A stretch of DNA of 64,000 bases from DASRIA01 sp963816975 (lineage in GTDB: Bacteria; Actinomycetota; Thermoleophilia; Solirubrobacterales; JBBDJG01), in contig CAWFMD010000006.1 in assembly GCA_963816975.1 (NCBI GenBank), forward strand, positions 868,001 to 932,000, written 5' to 3'. How positions within the stretch are numbered: position 1 is the first letter of the stretch; every line of letters begins with the position of its first letter. The position numbers and the translations under genes are program-made. Below, piece after piece: positions 17,598-25,647 of the stretch. The notes under the pieces were generated by a model that did not search any database, was not told where the DNA came from, and saw only the letters and a list, made by a program, of their open reading frames with translations.

Positions 17598-18560
17598 ATG
17601 ACCTTGGCCGTGAGGGACATCTCCGCTCCGTCCGCACACGAGTGGTTCGAAGCCCGCTCGTACCGGCATGGGCAGTTCGCCGACCTCGCGCGGCTCGCCG
17701 CCCGCAAGCGCGAACTGGGCGTGACCGTCAGCCTGGTGCTGCCCACGCGCGAGGTCGCGCCGACGGTCGGCGCGGTACTCGACGAGGTCGCGGGCCTGAA
17801 CGAGCGGGCGCCGCTGGTGGACCAGGTGCTGGTGGTCGACGCCGCCTCGGCGGACGGGACCGCGGACCTTGCGCGCGGGAGGGGGGCCGAGGTCTACGAC
17901 GAGCGGGAGCTGATGCCGGCCTTCGGCCCGGTGGTCGGGAAGGGGGACGCGTTGTGGCGGGCGCTGTCCGTCGCACGCGGCGACCTGATCCTGTTTGCCG
18001 ACTCCGACACCGCGAACTTCGGTCGTCACTTCATATATGGGTTGCTGGGCCCGCTGCTCCGCGAGCCCGCCGTGCGGTTCGTGAAGGGCGCCTACCACCG
18101 GCCGTTCACGGCACCGGACGGAACGGTCGTGGACGACGCCGGCCGCGTCACGGAGCTGACCGCCAAGCCCCTGTTCGGGATCTTCTATCCGGAGCTGTGC
18201 GGCTTCGGCCAGCCGCTCGCGGGCGAGGTCGCGGGCCGCCGCGACCTGCTGCGCGCGATTCCCTTCTGCACCGGCTACGCGGTCGAGACGGCGATGATGA
18301 TCGACGTGCTGCACCTAGCCGGGCTCGCCGCGATGGCCCAGGTCGACCTGGGCACGCGGCTCAATCGCTCCCAGCGGCTGCTCGCGCTGGGCGCGATGTC
18401 CTACGCGGTCGCGCGCGCGGTGATGATGCGCGTCGAGGGAGGGGGTCGTGCGGTGGACCAGGAGACCTACCTGCACGCCGCGTGCACGCCCGCGGGCGTG
18501 GCGCTCGAGCACCGCCGCGTGCAGGTGCTGGAACGACCGCCCATGGCCGACATCCAGTAG
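17598..18560 (+). CDS. gpgS: Glucosyl-3-phosphoglycerate synthase
   Basis: GpgS joins glucose from a nucleotide sugar to 3-phosphoglycerate, the first step of glucosylglycerate (and, in mycobacteria, of methylglucose lipopolysaccharide) synthesis. The protein has the GT-A fold pattern of family GT81: VSLVLPTREVAPTVGAVLDE, VLVVDAASADGTADLA, GKGDALWRAL, and LILFADSDTANFGRHF with the metal-binding DSD. The C-terminal FCTGYAVETAMMIDVL segment is typical. Length 320 residues. The next gene, an HAD phosphatase, overlaps the stop by one base, which strongly supports a two-step pathway. Some GT81 relatives accept GDP-mannose as well, so mannosylglycerate is also possible. Confidence 0.88.
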   Translation: MTLAVRDISAPSAHEWFEARSYRHGQFADLARLAARKRELGVTVSLVLPTREVAPTVGAVLDEVAGLNERAPLVDQVLVVDAASADGTADLARGRGAEVYDERELMPAFGPVVGKGDALWRALSVARGDLILFADSDTANFGRHFIYGLLGPLLREPAVRFVKGAYHRPFTAPDGTVVDDAGRVTELTAKPLFGIFYPELCGFGQPLAGEVAGRRDLLRAIPFCTGYAVETAMMIDVLHLAGLAAMAQVDLGTRLNRSQRLLALGAMSYAVARAVMMRVEGGGRAVDQETYLHAACTPAGVALEHRRVQVLERPPMADIQ

Positions 18561-19366
18561 TGGCGCTGCGCTGCGTCTACACCGACCTCGACGGAACGAT
18601 GCTCGGCCGGGGTGCGTCGCTGCTGCGCGATGCGCACGGGAACTTCTCGACCCTCGCCGTGCGCGCGCTCGAGGCCTGCCACCGCGCGGAGGTGGAGGTC
18701 GTGATCCAGTCCGGGCGGCGCAAGGCCCAGGTGTACGAGGACGCGCGCCTGATCGGCCAGTCGTCGTACATCTACGAGATGGGCAGCGGACTGGTGGACG
18801 GGCCCGACGAGGTGTTCCTGACCGGGTCGTTCCAGCCGGGCCAGGAGAGCGTGCACGACCAGATCGATCGTGCCGGCGCGCCGCGGCTGCTGATGGAGAC
18901 GTTCCCGCGGCGGATCGAACCGCATGCCCCCTGGCACACGGACCGCCTGTTCTCGCACCTGTTGCGCGGGGACGTCCCGCTCGACGAGGTGGAGCGCCTG
19001 TTCGCGGCGCACCACCTCGATCTGCGGCTCGTGGACAACGGGATCACGGCACGGCGCTCCCCTGAGCTGATCGCAGATCCGGTGCACACCTACCATCTGA
19101 TCGCGGGCGAGGCGGGCAAGGGCAGAGCGGTCGCGGCGCACATGCGGCGGCGCGGCCTGGCTCCCGCGGAGGCGATCGCGATCGGGGACGCGCGCGGTGA
19201 CCTCGAGATCGCGGATTTCGTCGGCCGCTTCTATCTGGTGTCGAACGCGCTCGAACAGGACCCGGCGCTGGCGTCCGCCGCCACCCGGCCGAACGTCACG
19301 ATCACCGAGGAGCCGATGACCGCCGGTTTCTACGAGGCGATCGTGCGCACGCTCGCGGAGCGCTAG
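18560..19366 (+). CDS. HAD-family glucosyl/mannosyl-3-phosphoglycerate phosphatase
   Basis: HAD motif I is VYTDLDGTML with the nucleophile Asp, and the C-terminal motif is AIAIGDARGDLEIADFVG, as in the mannosyl-3-phosphoglycerate phosphatase group (type IIB cap). The product of gpgS is its natural substrate, giving glucosylglycerate plus phosphate. GTG 18560 uses the last base of the gpgS stop (TAGTG), so the two genes are translationally coupled. Length 268 residues. Its stop interlocks with that of the convergent glycerate kinase in the sequence CTAG. Mycobacterial GpgP belongs to a different (phosphoglycerate-mutase-like) family, so the HAD type here resembles thermophile systems. Confidence 0.82.
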   Translation: MALRCVYTDLDGTMLGRGASLLRDAHGNFSTLAVRALEACHRAEVEVVIQSGRRKAQVYEDARLIGQSSYIYEMGSGLVDGPDEVFLTGSFQPGQESVHDQIDRAGAPRLLMETFPRRIEPHAPWHTDRLFSHLLRGDVPLDEVERLFAAHHLDLRLVDNGITARRSPELIADPVHTYHLIAGEAGKGRAVAAHMRRRGLAPAEAIAIGDARGDLEIADFVGRFYLVSNALEQDPALASAATRPNVTITEEPMTAGFYEAIVRTLAER

Positions 19367-20421
19367 GCCAGCAGCCGGCGGGCGATGCGGCGGGCAGCCC
19401 GTTCGACCTGCGCCTCGGAAGCGAGCGCTCCGTTGCGCGACGCCGCCTCGACCTCGATGTTCATCAGCCGGTGTTCGAAAGCGTCGAGCTCATCCTTCCC
19501 GACCACCGCGTAACACGGGACTCCGCCCTGGCGCGCACGCGTGGCGACCTCGAACAGCAGCTTGCCGCCGATGGTCTGCTGATCCAGCCGTCCCTCGCCG
19601 GTCACCACGGCGAACGCGTCATGCGCGCGCGCGTCGAAGCCGACCGCGTCCAGGACCAGCGCGGCGCCTGGGCGCAGCGTCGCCCCGGCGAACGCCCACA
19701 GCCCACCCGCCAGCCCGCCGCCGGCGCCCGCCAGCGGCTGGGCGCTCGGGTCGCGGTCGGTCACCCGCCGCGCCAGGCCCGCCCAGCCGCGCAGCCGCCG
19801 CTCGATCTCCTCGACCTGCGCGGGCGAGGCGCCCTTCTGGGCAGCGAAGACACGCGCGCTGCCCTCGTCGCCGAGCAGGGGATTGCGCACGTCGCACGCG
19901 ACCGCCAGTCGCACGCCTCGCAATCGCCGCCGCAGCTCACCGAGGTCGGCGCTGCGCGTCGTGAAGTGGCCGCCGAGCGCCTCCAGCGCGCCCCGCCCGC
20001 CGTCGCTGGTGGCGCTCCCGCCGACCGTCACGAGCACCTCGCGCGCGCCGCTGTCGATCGCCGCGGCGATCAGTTCCCCGGTGCCACGACTCGTGGCACC
20101 GACCGGGTCGCGCTCGACGGTCGCCACGCGCCACAGCCCCGACGGCTGCGCCTGCTCGACGACGGCGAGCCGGCCGCCCTCGAGCAGCGCGAACGCCGCG
20201 TCGACCTCGCGTCCGAGCGGGTCTGTGGCGCGCGCGGCCAGGATCCGCCCGCCGCGCGCGTGCACCATCGTCTCCATCGTCCCCTCGCCGCCGTCGCCCA
20301 GCGGCAGCAGTTCGATTCGCTCTACTCCAGCGTCCGCGAGGCCGCGGCCGATCGCAAGCGCGGCTGCGTGCGCGGACAGCGTTCCCTTGAACTTGTCGGG
20401 GGCCACGAGTACCGGTCTCAT
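19363..20421 (-). CDS. Glycerate kinase (GlxK/GarK family)
   Basis: The family phosphorylates D-glycerate, usually to 2-phosphoglycerate. The N-terminus APDKFKGTLSAHAAALAIGRG and the LLPLGDGGEGTMETM, VGGSATSDGG and GAGGGLAGGLWAF motifs are diagnostic. Length 352 residues. The ATG overlaps the macro-domain gene stop in ATGA, so these two form one transcript. Convergent with the glucosylglycerate phosphatase gene, it could recycle glycerate released when glucosylglycerate is broken down; this link is inferred from position only. Confidence 0.92.
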   Translation of the reverse strand: MRPVLVAPDKFKGTLSAHAAALAIGRGLADAGVERIELLPLGDGGEGTMETMVHARGGRILAARATDPLGREVDAAFALLEGGRLAVVEQAQPSGLWRVATVERDPVGATSRGTGELIAAAIDSGAREVLVTVGGSATSDGGRGALEALGGHFTTRSADLGELRRRLRGVRLAVACDVRNPLLGDEGSARVFAAQKGASPAQVEEIERRLRGWAGLARRVTDRDPSAQPLAGAGGGLAGGLWAFAGATLRPGAALVLDAVGFDARAHDAFAVVTGEGRLDQQTIGGKLLFEVATRARQGGVPCYAVVGKDELDAFEHRLMNIEVEAASRNGALASEAQVERAARRIARRLLA

Positions 20422-20915
20422 GCCAGCGCCCGCTCGAACGCGGCCTGCGCATCGGCGCCGTGCACGGCGAACACCACCAGCTCGAGTCCGCTGCCGGCCG
20501 CGAGGTGGCGGCGCACCTCCTCCACCTCGATGCGGGCCGCTTCGTCCAGCGGGAAGCCGCCGACGCCGGTGCCGAACGCGACCAGTCCCAGCGACCGGGC
20601 GCCGAGCTCGTCGGCCCGCGCGAGCGTCGCGGCCGTCGCGCGGCGGATCACCTGCGCGGAGGTCGGGCCCCCGAGCGTCATGGTCGCAGCGTGGATCACC
20701 CAGCGGGCCGGCAGCGATCCGGCCCCGGTCTCGACCGCGTCGCCGAGGCCGATCGGCGCGCGCGCGTCGCTTTCATCCTGGATCGAGCGCCCACCCGCGC
20801 GCACGATCGCTCCTGCCACACCACCGCCGTGCCGCAGGTCGGTGTTCGCGGCATTGGCGATCGCGTCCACGTCGAGCTGCGTGATGTCTGCCTGCCGTAC
20901 CTCGATCTGCGCCAT
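20418..20915 (-). CDS. Macro-domain (ADP-ribose-binding) protein
   Basis: The 165-residue protein is a stand-alone macro domain: AIANAANTDLRHGGGVAGAI carries the conserved Asn and Gly-rich loop, and GTGVGGFPLDEAARI the second phosphate-binding loop. Members remove acetyl groups from O-acetyl-ADP-ribose or ADP-ribose from proteins and nucleic acids. ATG 20915 is preceded by TATTGT (20926-20931, 10 nt away) and no Shine-Dalgarno. It shares a 4-bp ATGA overlap with glycerate kinase and is divergent from the DtxR gene, 40 bp apart, so both promoters sit in a very short region. Confidence 0.9.
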   Translation of the reverse strand: MAQIEVRQADITQLDVDAIANAANTDLRHGGGVAGAIVRAGGRSIQDESDARAPIGLGDAVETGAGSLPARWVIHAATMTLGGPTSAQVIRRATAATLARADELGARSLGLVAFGTGVGGFPLDEAARIEVEEVRRHLAAGSGLELVVFAVHGADAQAAFERALA

Positions 20916-20955
20916 GGGGTGGCCCACAATATCCCGCGTAGTACGCTCTTGAACC

Positions 20956-21675
20956 GTGTCCGTCGAGCATGTACATGCCACACCGGCCGAGGAGGAGTAC
21001 CTCCAGATCATCTACTGGCTGATGGAGGCCGAGCTACCCATCACGGGCGCCAACATCGCGCGCGCCATGCGGTTGTCGCCCCCCACGGTGCACGAGATGG
21101 TGGGCCGGCTGGAGCAGGACGGCTATGTCACGCGCAACGACGACAAGTCGCTGCTGTTCACCGACACCGGTCGTGAGCAGGCGGAGGCGATCGTCGGCCG
21201 TCACCGGCTGATCGAGCGCTTCTTGACCGACGTCGTCGGCATCGCCTGGGACGACGTGCACGAGGAGGCCGAGCGGCTCGAGCACGCCATGTCGCCGGCG
21301 TTCGAGCAGTACATGATCCGTTCGGTGGGCGATGCGCAGACGTGTCCGCACGGCCATCCGATCTCACCGGGCAACCGGGTGCCGGGCGTGCCGCTGGCGG
21401 ATGTCGAGGTCGGCGCCCAAGTCGAGATCCTGCGCTTCGAGAACGAGGCCGAGGATCTGCTCCACTACCTGAAGCAGACCGGGATGCACCCCGGCCTGAC
21501 CGGCAGGCTCGCCCGGTCCGGCGAGCACGAGGTCGTGCTGGAGGCGAACGGCTCGTCCGTGTCGGTCACCCGCAGCGTCGCCGAGACGGTCTCGGTGAAG
21601 GCGGACCCGTCACCGCCGCCGCGCACGGCGCTGCCCGAGCAGCTGGTGCTCGGCAAGGACCGGTACGGGCGCTAG
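20956..21675 (+). CDS. DtxR/IdeR-family metal-dependent regulator
   Basis: The winged helix (EEEYLQIIYWLMEAELPITG, LSPPTVHEMVGRLEQDGYV) is followed by the dimerisation domain with HEEAERLEHAMS and the metal-ligand segment AQTCPHGHPISPGNRVPG, where Cys and His match the DtxR/IdeR pattern. A C-terminal FeoA/SH3-like domain ends the protein (239 residues). The presence of Cys rather than Met at the ligand position favours iron over manganese sensing, but this is family inference. GTG 20956 has TACGCT 8 nt upstream (20942-20947) and looks leaderless. No iron-uptake genes are adjacent, so it is likely a global regulator. Confidence 0.9.
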   Translation: MSVEHVHATPAEEEYLQIIYWLMEAELPITGANIARAMRLSPPTVHEMVGRLEQDGYVTRNDDKSLLFTDTGREQAEAIVGRHRLIERFLTDVVGIAWDDVHEEAERLEHAMSPAFEQYMIRSVGDAQTCPHGHPISPGNRVPGVPLADVEVGAQVEILRFENEAEDLLHYLKQTGMHPGLTGRLARSGEHEVVLEANGSSVSVTRSVAETVSVKADPSPPPRTALPEQLVLGKDRYGR

Positions 21676-22779
21676 CTACGCCGGCTGCTTGATCGACTCG
21701 AGCGCCTCGCCGAGGCGCTTCGTGCCCTCGGTGGCCTGGTCGGGCGTGACCGCCGAGTACGCGAGCCGCATGGCGTTCGTGCCGCCCTCGAGCATGAAGT
21801 CGCTGCCCGCCACGAAGGTCACGGCGCGTTCCGCCGCCGCCGCCAGCAGCACGGTCGTGTCGACGTCCTCACCCAGCTCCACCCAGAGGAAGTAGCCGCC
21901 CTCGGGGAGCACGAACCTGGCCTCGTCGCCGATGTGCTCGGCGAGCCCCTCGGCCACCGCGTCGCGGCGCTCGCGCAGCGCGCGCTTCACGCCTTCGATC
22001 GAGTCGCCGATCGCGCCCGAGCGGCAGAACTCCGCGACGATCGCCTGCGCCAGCATGTTGGGCGAGATGTACGTGTTGACCGCCTGCTTGGTGAGCGCGG
22101 CCATCAGGTCCTCGGGGCCGATCAGGTAGCCGACCCGCACGCCCGGCGCGATCGTCTTGGAGAACGAGCTGGCGTACACGACGCGGTCCTGCGTGTCGCG
22201 CGAGAGCATCGTGGGCAGGTCCTCGCCCGCGAAGCGCACGTCACGGTAGGGATCGTCCTCGAAGATCGTGAACTCGTACTCGGACGCCAGCTCCAGCAGG
22301 CGATCCCGCTTGGCCTGCGACAGCGTGCACCCCGCCGGGTTGTGGAAGTTGGGGATGATGTGCGCGAGGCTCGGCTGCAGGCCCGCGGCGAGCGCGGTCT
22401 CGAGGGCGCCGACGTCGATCCCGTCGGCCTGCAGTGGGACGGCCAGGCACTCCGCTCCGCGCGCCTCGAGCGCCAGCAGCGTGCGGTCGTACGACGGCGC
22501 CTCGACGATCACCGGGTCGCCGGGCTCGACCAGCAGGTCGAACAGCATCAGCCCGCCCTCCAGCGAGCCGTTGAACAGCACCACGCGCGCCGGCTCCACG
22601 CCGTGCTTCTGCGCGATCCACTCGCGCAGCGGCCCGTACCCGTATCCCGGCCCGTACGAAAGGGCGGCCGCGGGATCGTCGGTCAGCGCGCGCTCCGCCG
22701 CCGCCCGCAGCGCCGCCGCGGGCATGATGTCGGCGCTGGGAGCACCGCGCGCGAACGAGATCGGGGCCGGAACAGCCAT
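21676..22779 (-). CDS. PLP-dependent aminotransferase, class I/II (2-aminoadipate/MocR-core type)
   Basis: The fold-type I aminotransferase core is complete: LSYGPGYGYGPLREWIAQ near the N-terminus, IIPNFHNPAGCTLS, TIFEDDPYRDVRF with the PLP-contacting Asp/Tyr, and SSFSKTIAPGVRVGYL carrying the Schiff-base Lys. It resembles the aminotransferase half of MocR and LysN-type enzymes; the amino-acid substrate is not clear. Length 367 residues. ATG 22779 follows TATCCT by 7 nt (plus-strand 22787-22792), consistent with a leaderless start. It lies downstream of sucD on the same strand but has its own promoter-like site, so it is probably a separate unit. Confidence 0.88.
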   Translation of the reverse strand: MAVPAPISFARGAPSADIMPAAALRAAAERALTDDPAAALSYGPGYGYGPLREWIAQKHGVEPARVVLFNGSLEGGLMLFDLLVEPGDPVIVEAPSYDRTLLALEARGAECLAVPLQADGIDVGALETALAAGLQPSLAHIIPNFHNPAGCTLSQAKRDRLLELASEYEFTIFEDDPYRDVRFAGEDLPTMLSRDTQDRVVYASSFSKTIAPGVRVGYLIGPEDLMAALTKQAVNTYISPNMLAQAIVAEFCRSGAIGDSIEGVKRALRERRDAVAEGLAEHIGDEARFVLPEGGYFLWVELGEDVDTTVLLAAAAERAVTFVAGSDFMLEGGTNAMRLAYSAVTPDQATEGTKRLGEALESIKQPA

Positions 22780-22841
22780 CGCCCTGAGGATAGACGGAGT
22801 CGGCGGCGGGCCGACGGCGGCCCGCCCCGGCCGACAGCGGC

Positions 22842-23720
22842 TTACGCCGCCGCCTTCACCTGCTCCGCCGCGAGCCGTGCGGCCTCCGTCGGGTTGCGGC
22901 CGACGGGCACGCCCTTGGACTCGAGCGCCTCGGCCTTTGCCTGCGCAGTCCCCGATGAGCCGGAGATGATCGCGCCCGCGTGCCCCATCCGCTTGCCGGG
23001 CGGCGCCTCGAAGCCCGCGATGTAGGCGACCACCGGCTTGGTCACGTGCGCCTCGATGAAGTCCGCGGTGCGCTCCTCTTCATCTCCGCCGATCTCGCCG
23101 ACCATCACGATCAGCTCGGTCTCCGGGTCCTCCTGGAACTGGCCGATCACGTCGATGAACGACGACCCGATCACCGGGTCGCCGCCGATGCCGACGATCG
23201 TCGAGTTGCCCACTTCGAGCTGGGCCAGCTCGTAGCCGATCTGGTAGGTCAGCGTTCCCGAGCGCGACACGAGGCCGACCCCGCCGGGAGAGAAGAAGTC
23301 CGCGGGGATGATCCCCACGTTCGCCTTCCCCGGCGACAGCACGCCGGGGCAGTTCGGGCCGATCAGCCGCGACTCCGTGCCTTGCAGGTAGTTGTAGACC
23401 CGCAACATGTCGTGGGCCGGGATTCCCTCGGTGATGCAGACAATGGTCGCGATTCCGGCGTCGGCGGCCTCGTAGATCGCATCCGCGGCGAACGGCGGCG
23501 GCACGAACACCATGGCCGTGTTGGCCCCCGTCTCGGCGACGGCCTTGTGCATCGTGTTGAAGACGGGGACGCCCTCGACCTGCTCGCCTTCCTTGCCCGG
23601 CGTGACGCCGGCGACCAGGTCGGTGCCGTAGTCCTTGTTGCGCTTGCCGTGGAAGCGGCCCTGGCGGCCGGTCAGCCCCGCGATCGCGAGCTTCGTGTGC
23701 TGGTCGACCAGGATCGCCAT
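22842..23720 (-). CDS. sucD: Succinate-CoA ligase, ADP-forming, alpha subunit
   Basis: SucD carries the CoA-binding Rossmann domain (LAIAGLTGRQGRFHG) and the catalytic His in KRMGHAGAIISGSSG, which is phosphorylated during conversion of succinyl-CoA to succinate with formation of ATP or GTP. PNCPGVLSPGKANVGIIP is also diagnostic. Length 292 residues, as usual. Its ATG overlaps the sucC stop by one base (TGATG), so the two subunits are coupled. In this organism the step serves both the TCA cycle and the end of propionyl-CoA breakdown. Confidence 0.96.
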   Translation of the reverse strand: MAILVDQHTKLAIAGLTGRQGRFHGKRNKDYGTDLVAGVTPGKEGEQVEGVPVFNTMHKAVAETGANTAMVFVPPPFAADAIYEAADAGIATIVCITEGIPAHDMLRVYNYLQGTESRLIGPNCPGVLSPGKANVGIIPADFFSPGGVGLVSRSGTLTYQIGYELAQLEVGNSTIVGIGGDPVIGSSFIDVIGQFQEDPETELIVMVGEIGGDEEERTADFIEAHVTKPVVAYIAGFEAPPGKRMGHAGAIISGSSGTAQAKAEALESKGVPVGRNPTEAARLAAEQVKAAA

Positions 23721-24856
23721 CAGTCCGCTTTCGCCAACTCCACGACGAGCCTTGCGGCCTCGAGCATGGTCTTCGCGGGGTGGAGCTGGGGCGCGTCGGC
23801 CTCCGCCAGGATGCGGCGCCCCTGCTCGTCGTTGGTGCCGTCGAGCCGCACCACGATCGGCACTTTCACCGCGATGCGCTCCAGCGCCTGGAGGATCCCG
23901 TTGGCCACCTCGTCACAGCGCGTGATCCCGCCGAAGATGTTGAACAGGACGGCCTTCACCTTCTCGTCGGAGAGCAGCACCTCGAGCGCCGTGACGATCT
24001 CGTCGGCCTCGGCCCCACCGCCCACGTCGAGGAAGTTCGCGGGACGCCCGCCGGCCTGCGCGACCACGTCCAGCGTCGACATCACGAGCCCGGCCCCGTT
24101 CCCGAGGATGCCGATCTCGCCGTCGAGCTTCACGTAGGTGATGCCGCGCTCCTTGGCCATCTGCTCCTGCGGGTCCTCCGCGGAGGGGTTGCGCATCTCT
24201 GCCACCAGAGGCTGGCGCATGAGCGCGTTGTCGTCGACTGTCACCTTCGCGTCGAGTGCCGTCACCTGCCGGTCGGCGGTCACGATCAGCGGGTTGACCT
24301 CGACGAGCATCGCGTCGGTCGCGACGAACGCGTCGTAGAGCCGCGCCATCATCGCGCCCACCGGGCGCACGACGTCCGCGTCGACCCCGCTCTCGAACGC
24401 CAGCCGCCGGCCGTGGAAGTCCTGGAAGCCGACCAGCGGATCCACGTGCAGGCGCGCGATCTGCTCCTCGGGCACCGACTCGATCTCCACTCCGCCTGCG
24501 GCGGAGAGCATCAGCAGCACCTTTCGCGCGCTGCGGTCGAAGACCACGGCGGCGTAGTACTCGGCGGCGATGTCGGACGCCGGCTCCACCCAGACCTCCT
24601 GGACGGTCAGGCCGCGAATGTCCATGCCGAGGATCGCCTTGGCGTGCGCCTTCACCTCGTCGGCGTCGTTGGCGACCTTGATCCCGCCGGCCTTGCCGCG
24701 CCCGCCGATCTGGACCTGGGCCTTCACCACGACGGGAAAGCCGAGCTCCTCGGCGGCCTTGCGGGCCTGCTTCGGGGACGTCGCGAGCCGCCCCTCGGGC
24801 ACGGGCACGCCGTGCTGGGCGAACAGCTGCTTGCCTTGGTACTCGAGCAGGTCCAT
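23720..24856 (-). CDS. sucC: Succinate-CoA ligase, ADP-forming, beta subunit
   Basis: The protein opens with MDLLEYQGKQLFAQHGVPVP and has the ATP-grasp elements VVVKAQVQIGGRGKAGG and MLVEVNPLIVTADRQVTALD, followed by the C-terminal ligase domain with GNGAGLVMSTLD and NIFGGITRCDEVANG. It binds the nucleotide and succinate. Length 378 residues is normal. The start ATG 24856 is preferred to the longer frame at 24910 because the conserved MDLLEYQ begins there. It is divergent from the unusual HAD gene, with about 70 bp between starts. Confidence 0.96.
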   Translation of the reverse strand: MDLLEYQGKQLFAQHGVPVPEGRLATSPKQARKAAEELGFPVVVKAQVQIGGRGKAGGIKVANDADEVKAHAKAILGMDIRGLTVQEVWVEPASDIAAEYYAAVVFDRSARKVLLMLSAAGGVEIESVPEEQIARLHVDPLVGFQDFHGRRLAFESGVDADVVRPVGAMMARLYDAFVATDAMLVEVNPLIVTADRQVTALDAKVTVDDNALMRQPLVAEMRNPSAEDPQEQMAKERGITYVKLDGEIGILGNGAGLVMSTLDVVAQAGGRPANFLDVGGGAEADEIVTALEVLLSDEKVKAVLFNIFGGITRCDEVANGILQALERIAVKVPIVVRLDGTNDEQGRRILAEADAPQLHPAKTMLEAARLVVELAKAD

Positions 24857-24928
24857 GTATCGTTCCGGCCGCCCACTGCTCGGCGCAGCCGCGCCGCAAG
24901 CTATCAACAACTCCTCAAGCCGAAGCTC

Positions 24929-25639
24929 TTGCCCTTACCGAAAAAGATCGATTTCGTCAGCCTCGAGGTCTACGGGACCTTGATCGACTGGGAATCCGGG
25001 ATCCACAAGGCCTTCCAGAAGGAGGCCGAGCGGGACGGGTTCACGATCGACAAGGACCGGCTGATCCCGCTCTTCCTGGAGAAGCAGCAGGAGATCATGT
25101 CGGGCTCCTACGAGCTCTACGCGGAGGTGTTGCGGCGCGCCGCGATCTCGGTGGCGGAGGAGCTGGGGTGGGAGCTGGAGCCGGTGCGTTCGAGCTTCCT
25201 GCCCAACAGCGTGCCCTCGTGGCCGCCCTTCCGCGACACGAACGCGCTGCTGGACCGGCTGCGGAAGAAGTTCCACGACCCCGCTGCGGCCGGCGTCACC
25301 GGCATCGGTCTGATCTCGAACATCGACGACAAGCTGCTGGGCGCGACCCGCCGCCATCTGCGCACGGACTTCGACCTGGTCGTGACCGCCCAGCAGGTCC
25401 GCTCCTACAAGCCCGACCCCGCGCACTTCAAGGAGGCCAAGCGGCGCATCGGGCCCCGCACCAAGTGGGTGCACATCGCGACCGGCCTGGAGACGGACGT
25501 GATCCCCTGCGTGAAGGCGAAGGTCCCCGTGATCTGGGTGGATCGCCGCAAGCAGGGATGGCCGCAGGGCGTGAAGGGCAAGCCGACCGAGATCGTGAAG
25601 GACCTCCGGTCGGCCTTGAAGCTGCTCGGCGCGGCTTAG
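24929..25639 (+). CDS. HAD-family (haloacid dehalogenase type II-like) protein with Glu in place of the nucleophile Asp
   Basis: The overall pattern is that of L-2-haloacid dehalogenase-like HAD proteins: a VYGTLIDWESGI start, an alpha-helical cap (residues about 20-100), GIGLISNIDDKLLGATRRHL (motif II Ser-Asn), QVRSYKPDPAHFKEAKRRIG (motif III Lys) and a C-terminal WVHIATGLETDVIPC. The canonical first motif is F-D-x-Y-G-T with Asp as nucleophile; here it reads LEVYGT, so Glu13 replaces Asp. The motif IV Asp pair is also altered (TGLETD). Activity is therefore doubtful or different. The start is uncertain: TTG 24929 gives 236 residues. It is convergent with pccA and divergent from sucC. Confidence 0.75.
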   Translation: MPLPKKIDFVSLEVYGTLIDWESGIHKAFQKEAERDGFTIDKDRLIPLFLEKQQEIMSGSYELYAEVLRRAAISVAEELGWELEPVRSSFLPNSVPSWPPFRDTNALLDRLRKKFHDPAAAGVTGIGLISNIDDKLLGATRRHLRTDFDLVVTAQQVRSYKPDPAHFKEAKRRIGPRTKWVHIATGLETDVIPCVKAKVPVIWVDRRKQGWPQGVKGKPTEIVKDLRSALKLLGAA

Positions 25640-25647
25640 AGTCGCTC

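Noticed and set aside
17061..18314. Open frame antisense to gpgS and the helicase start
   Set aside because: No recognisable domain, and it spans two well-supported genes on opposite strands.
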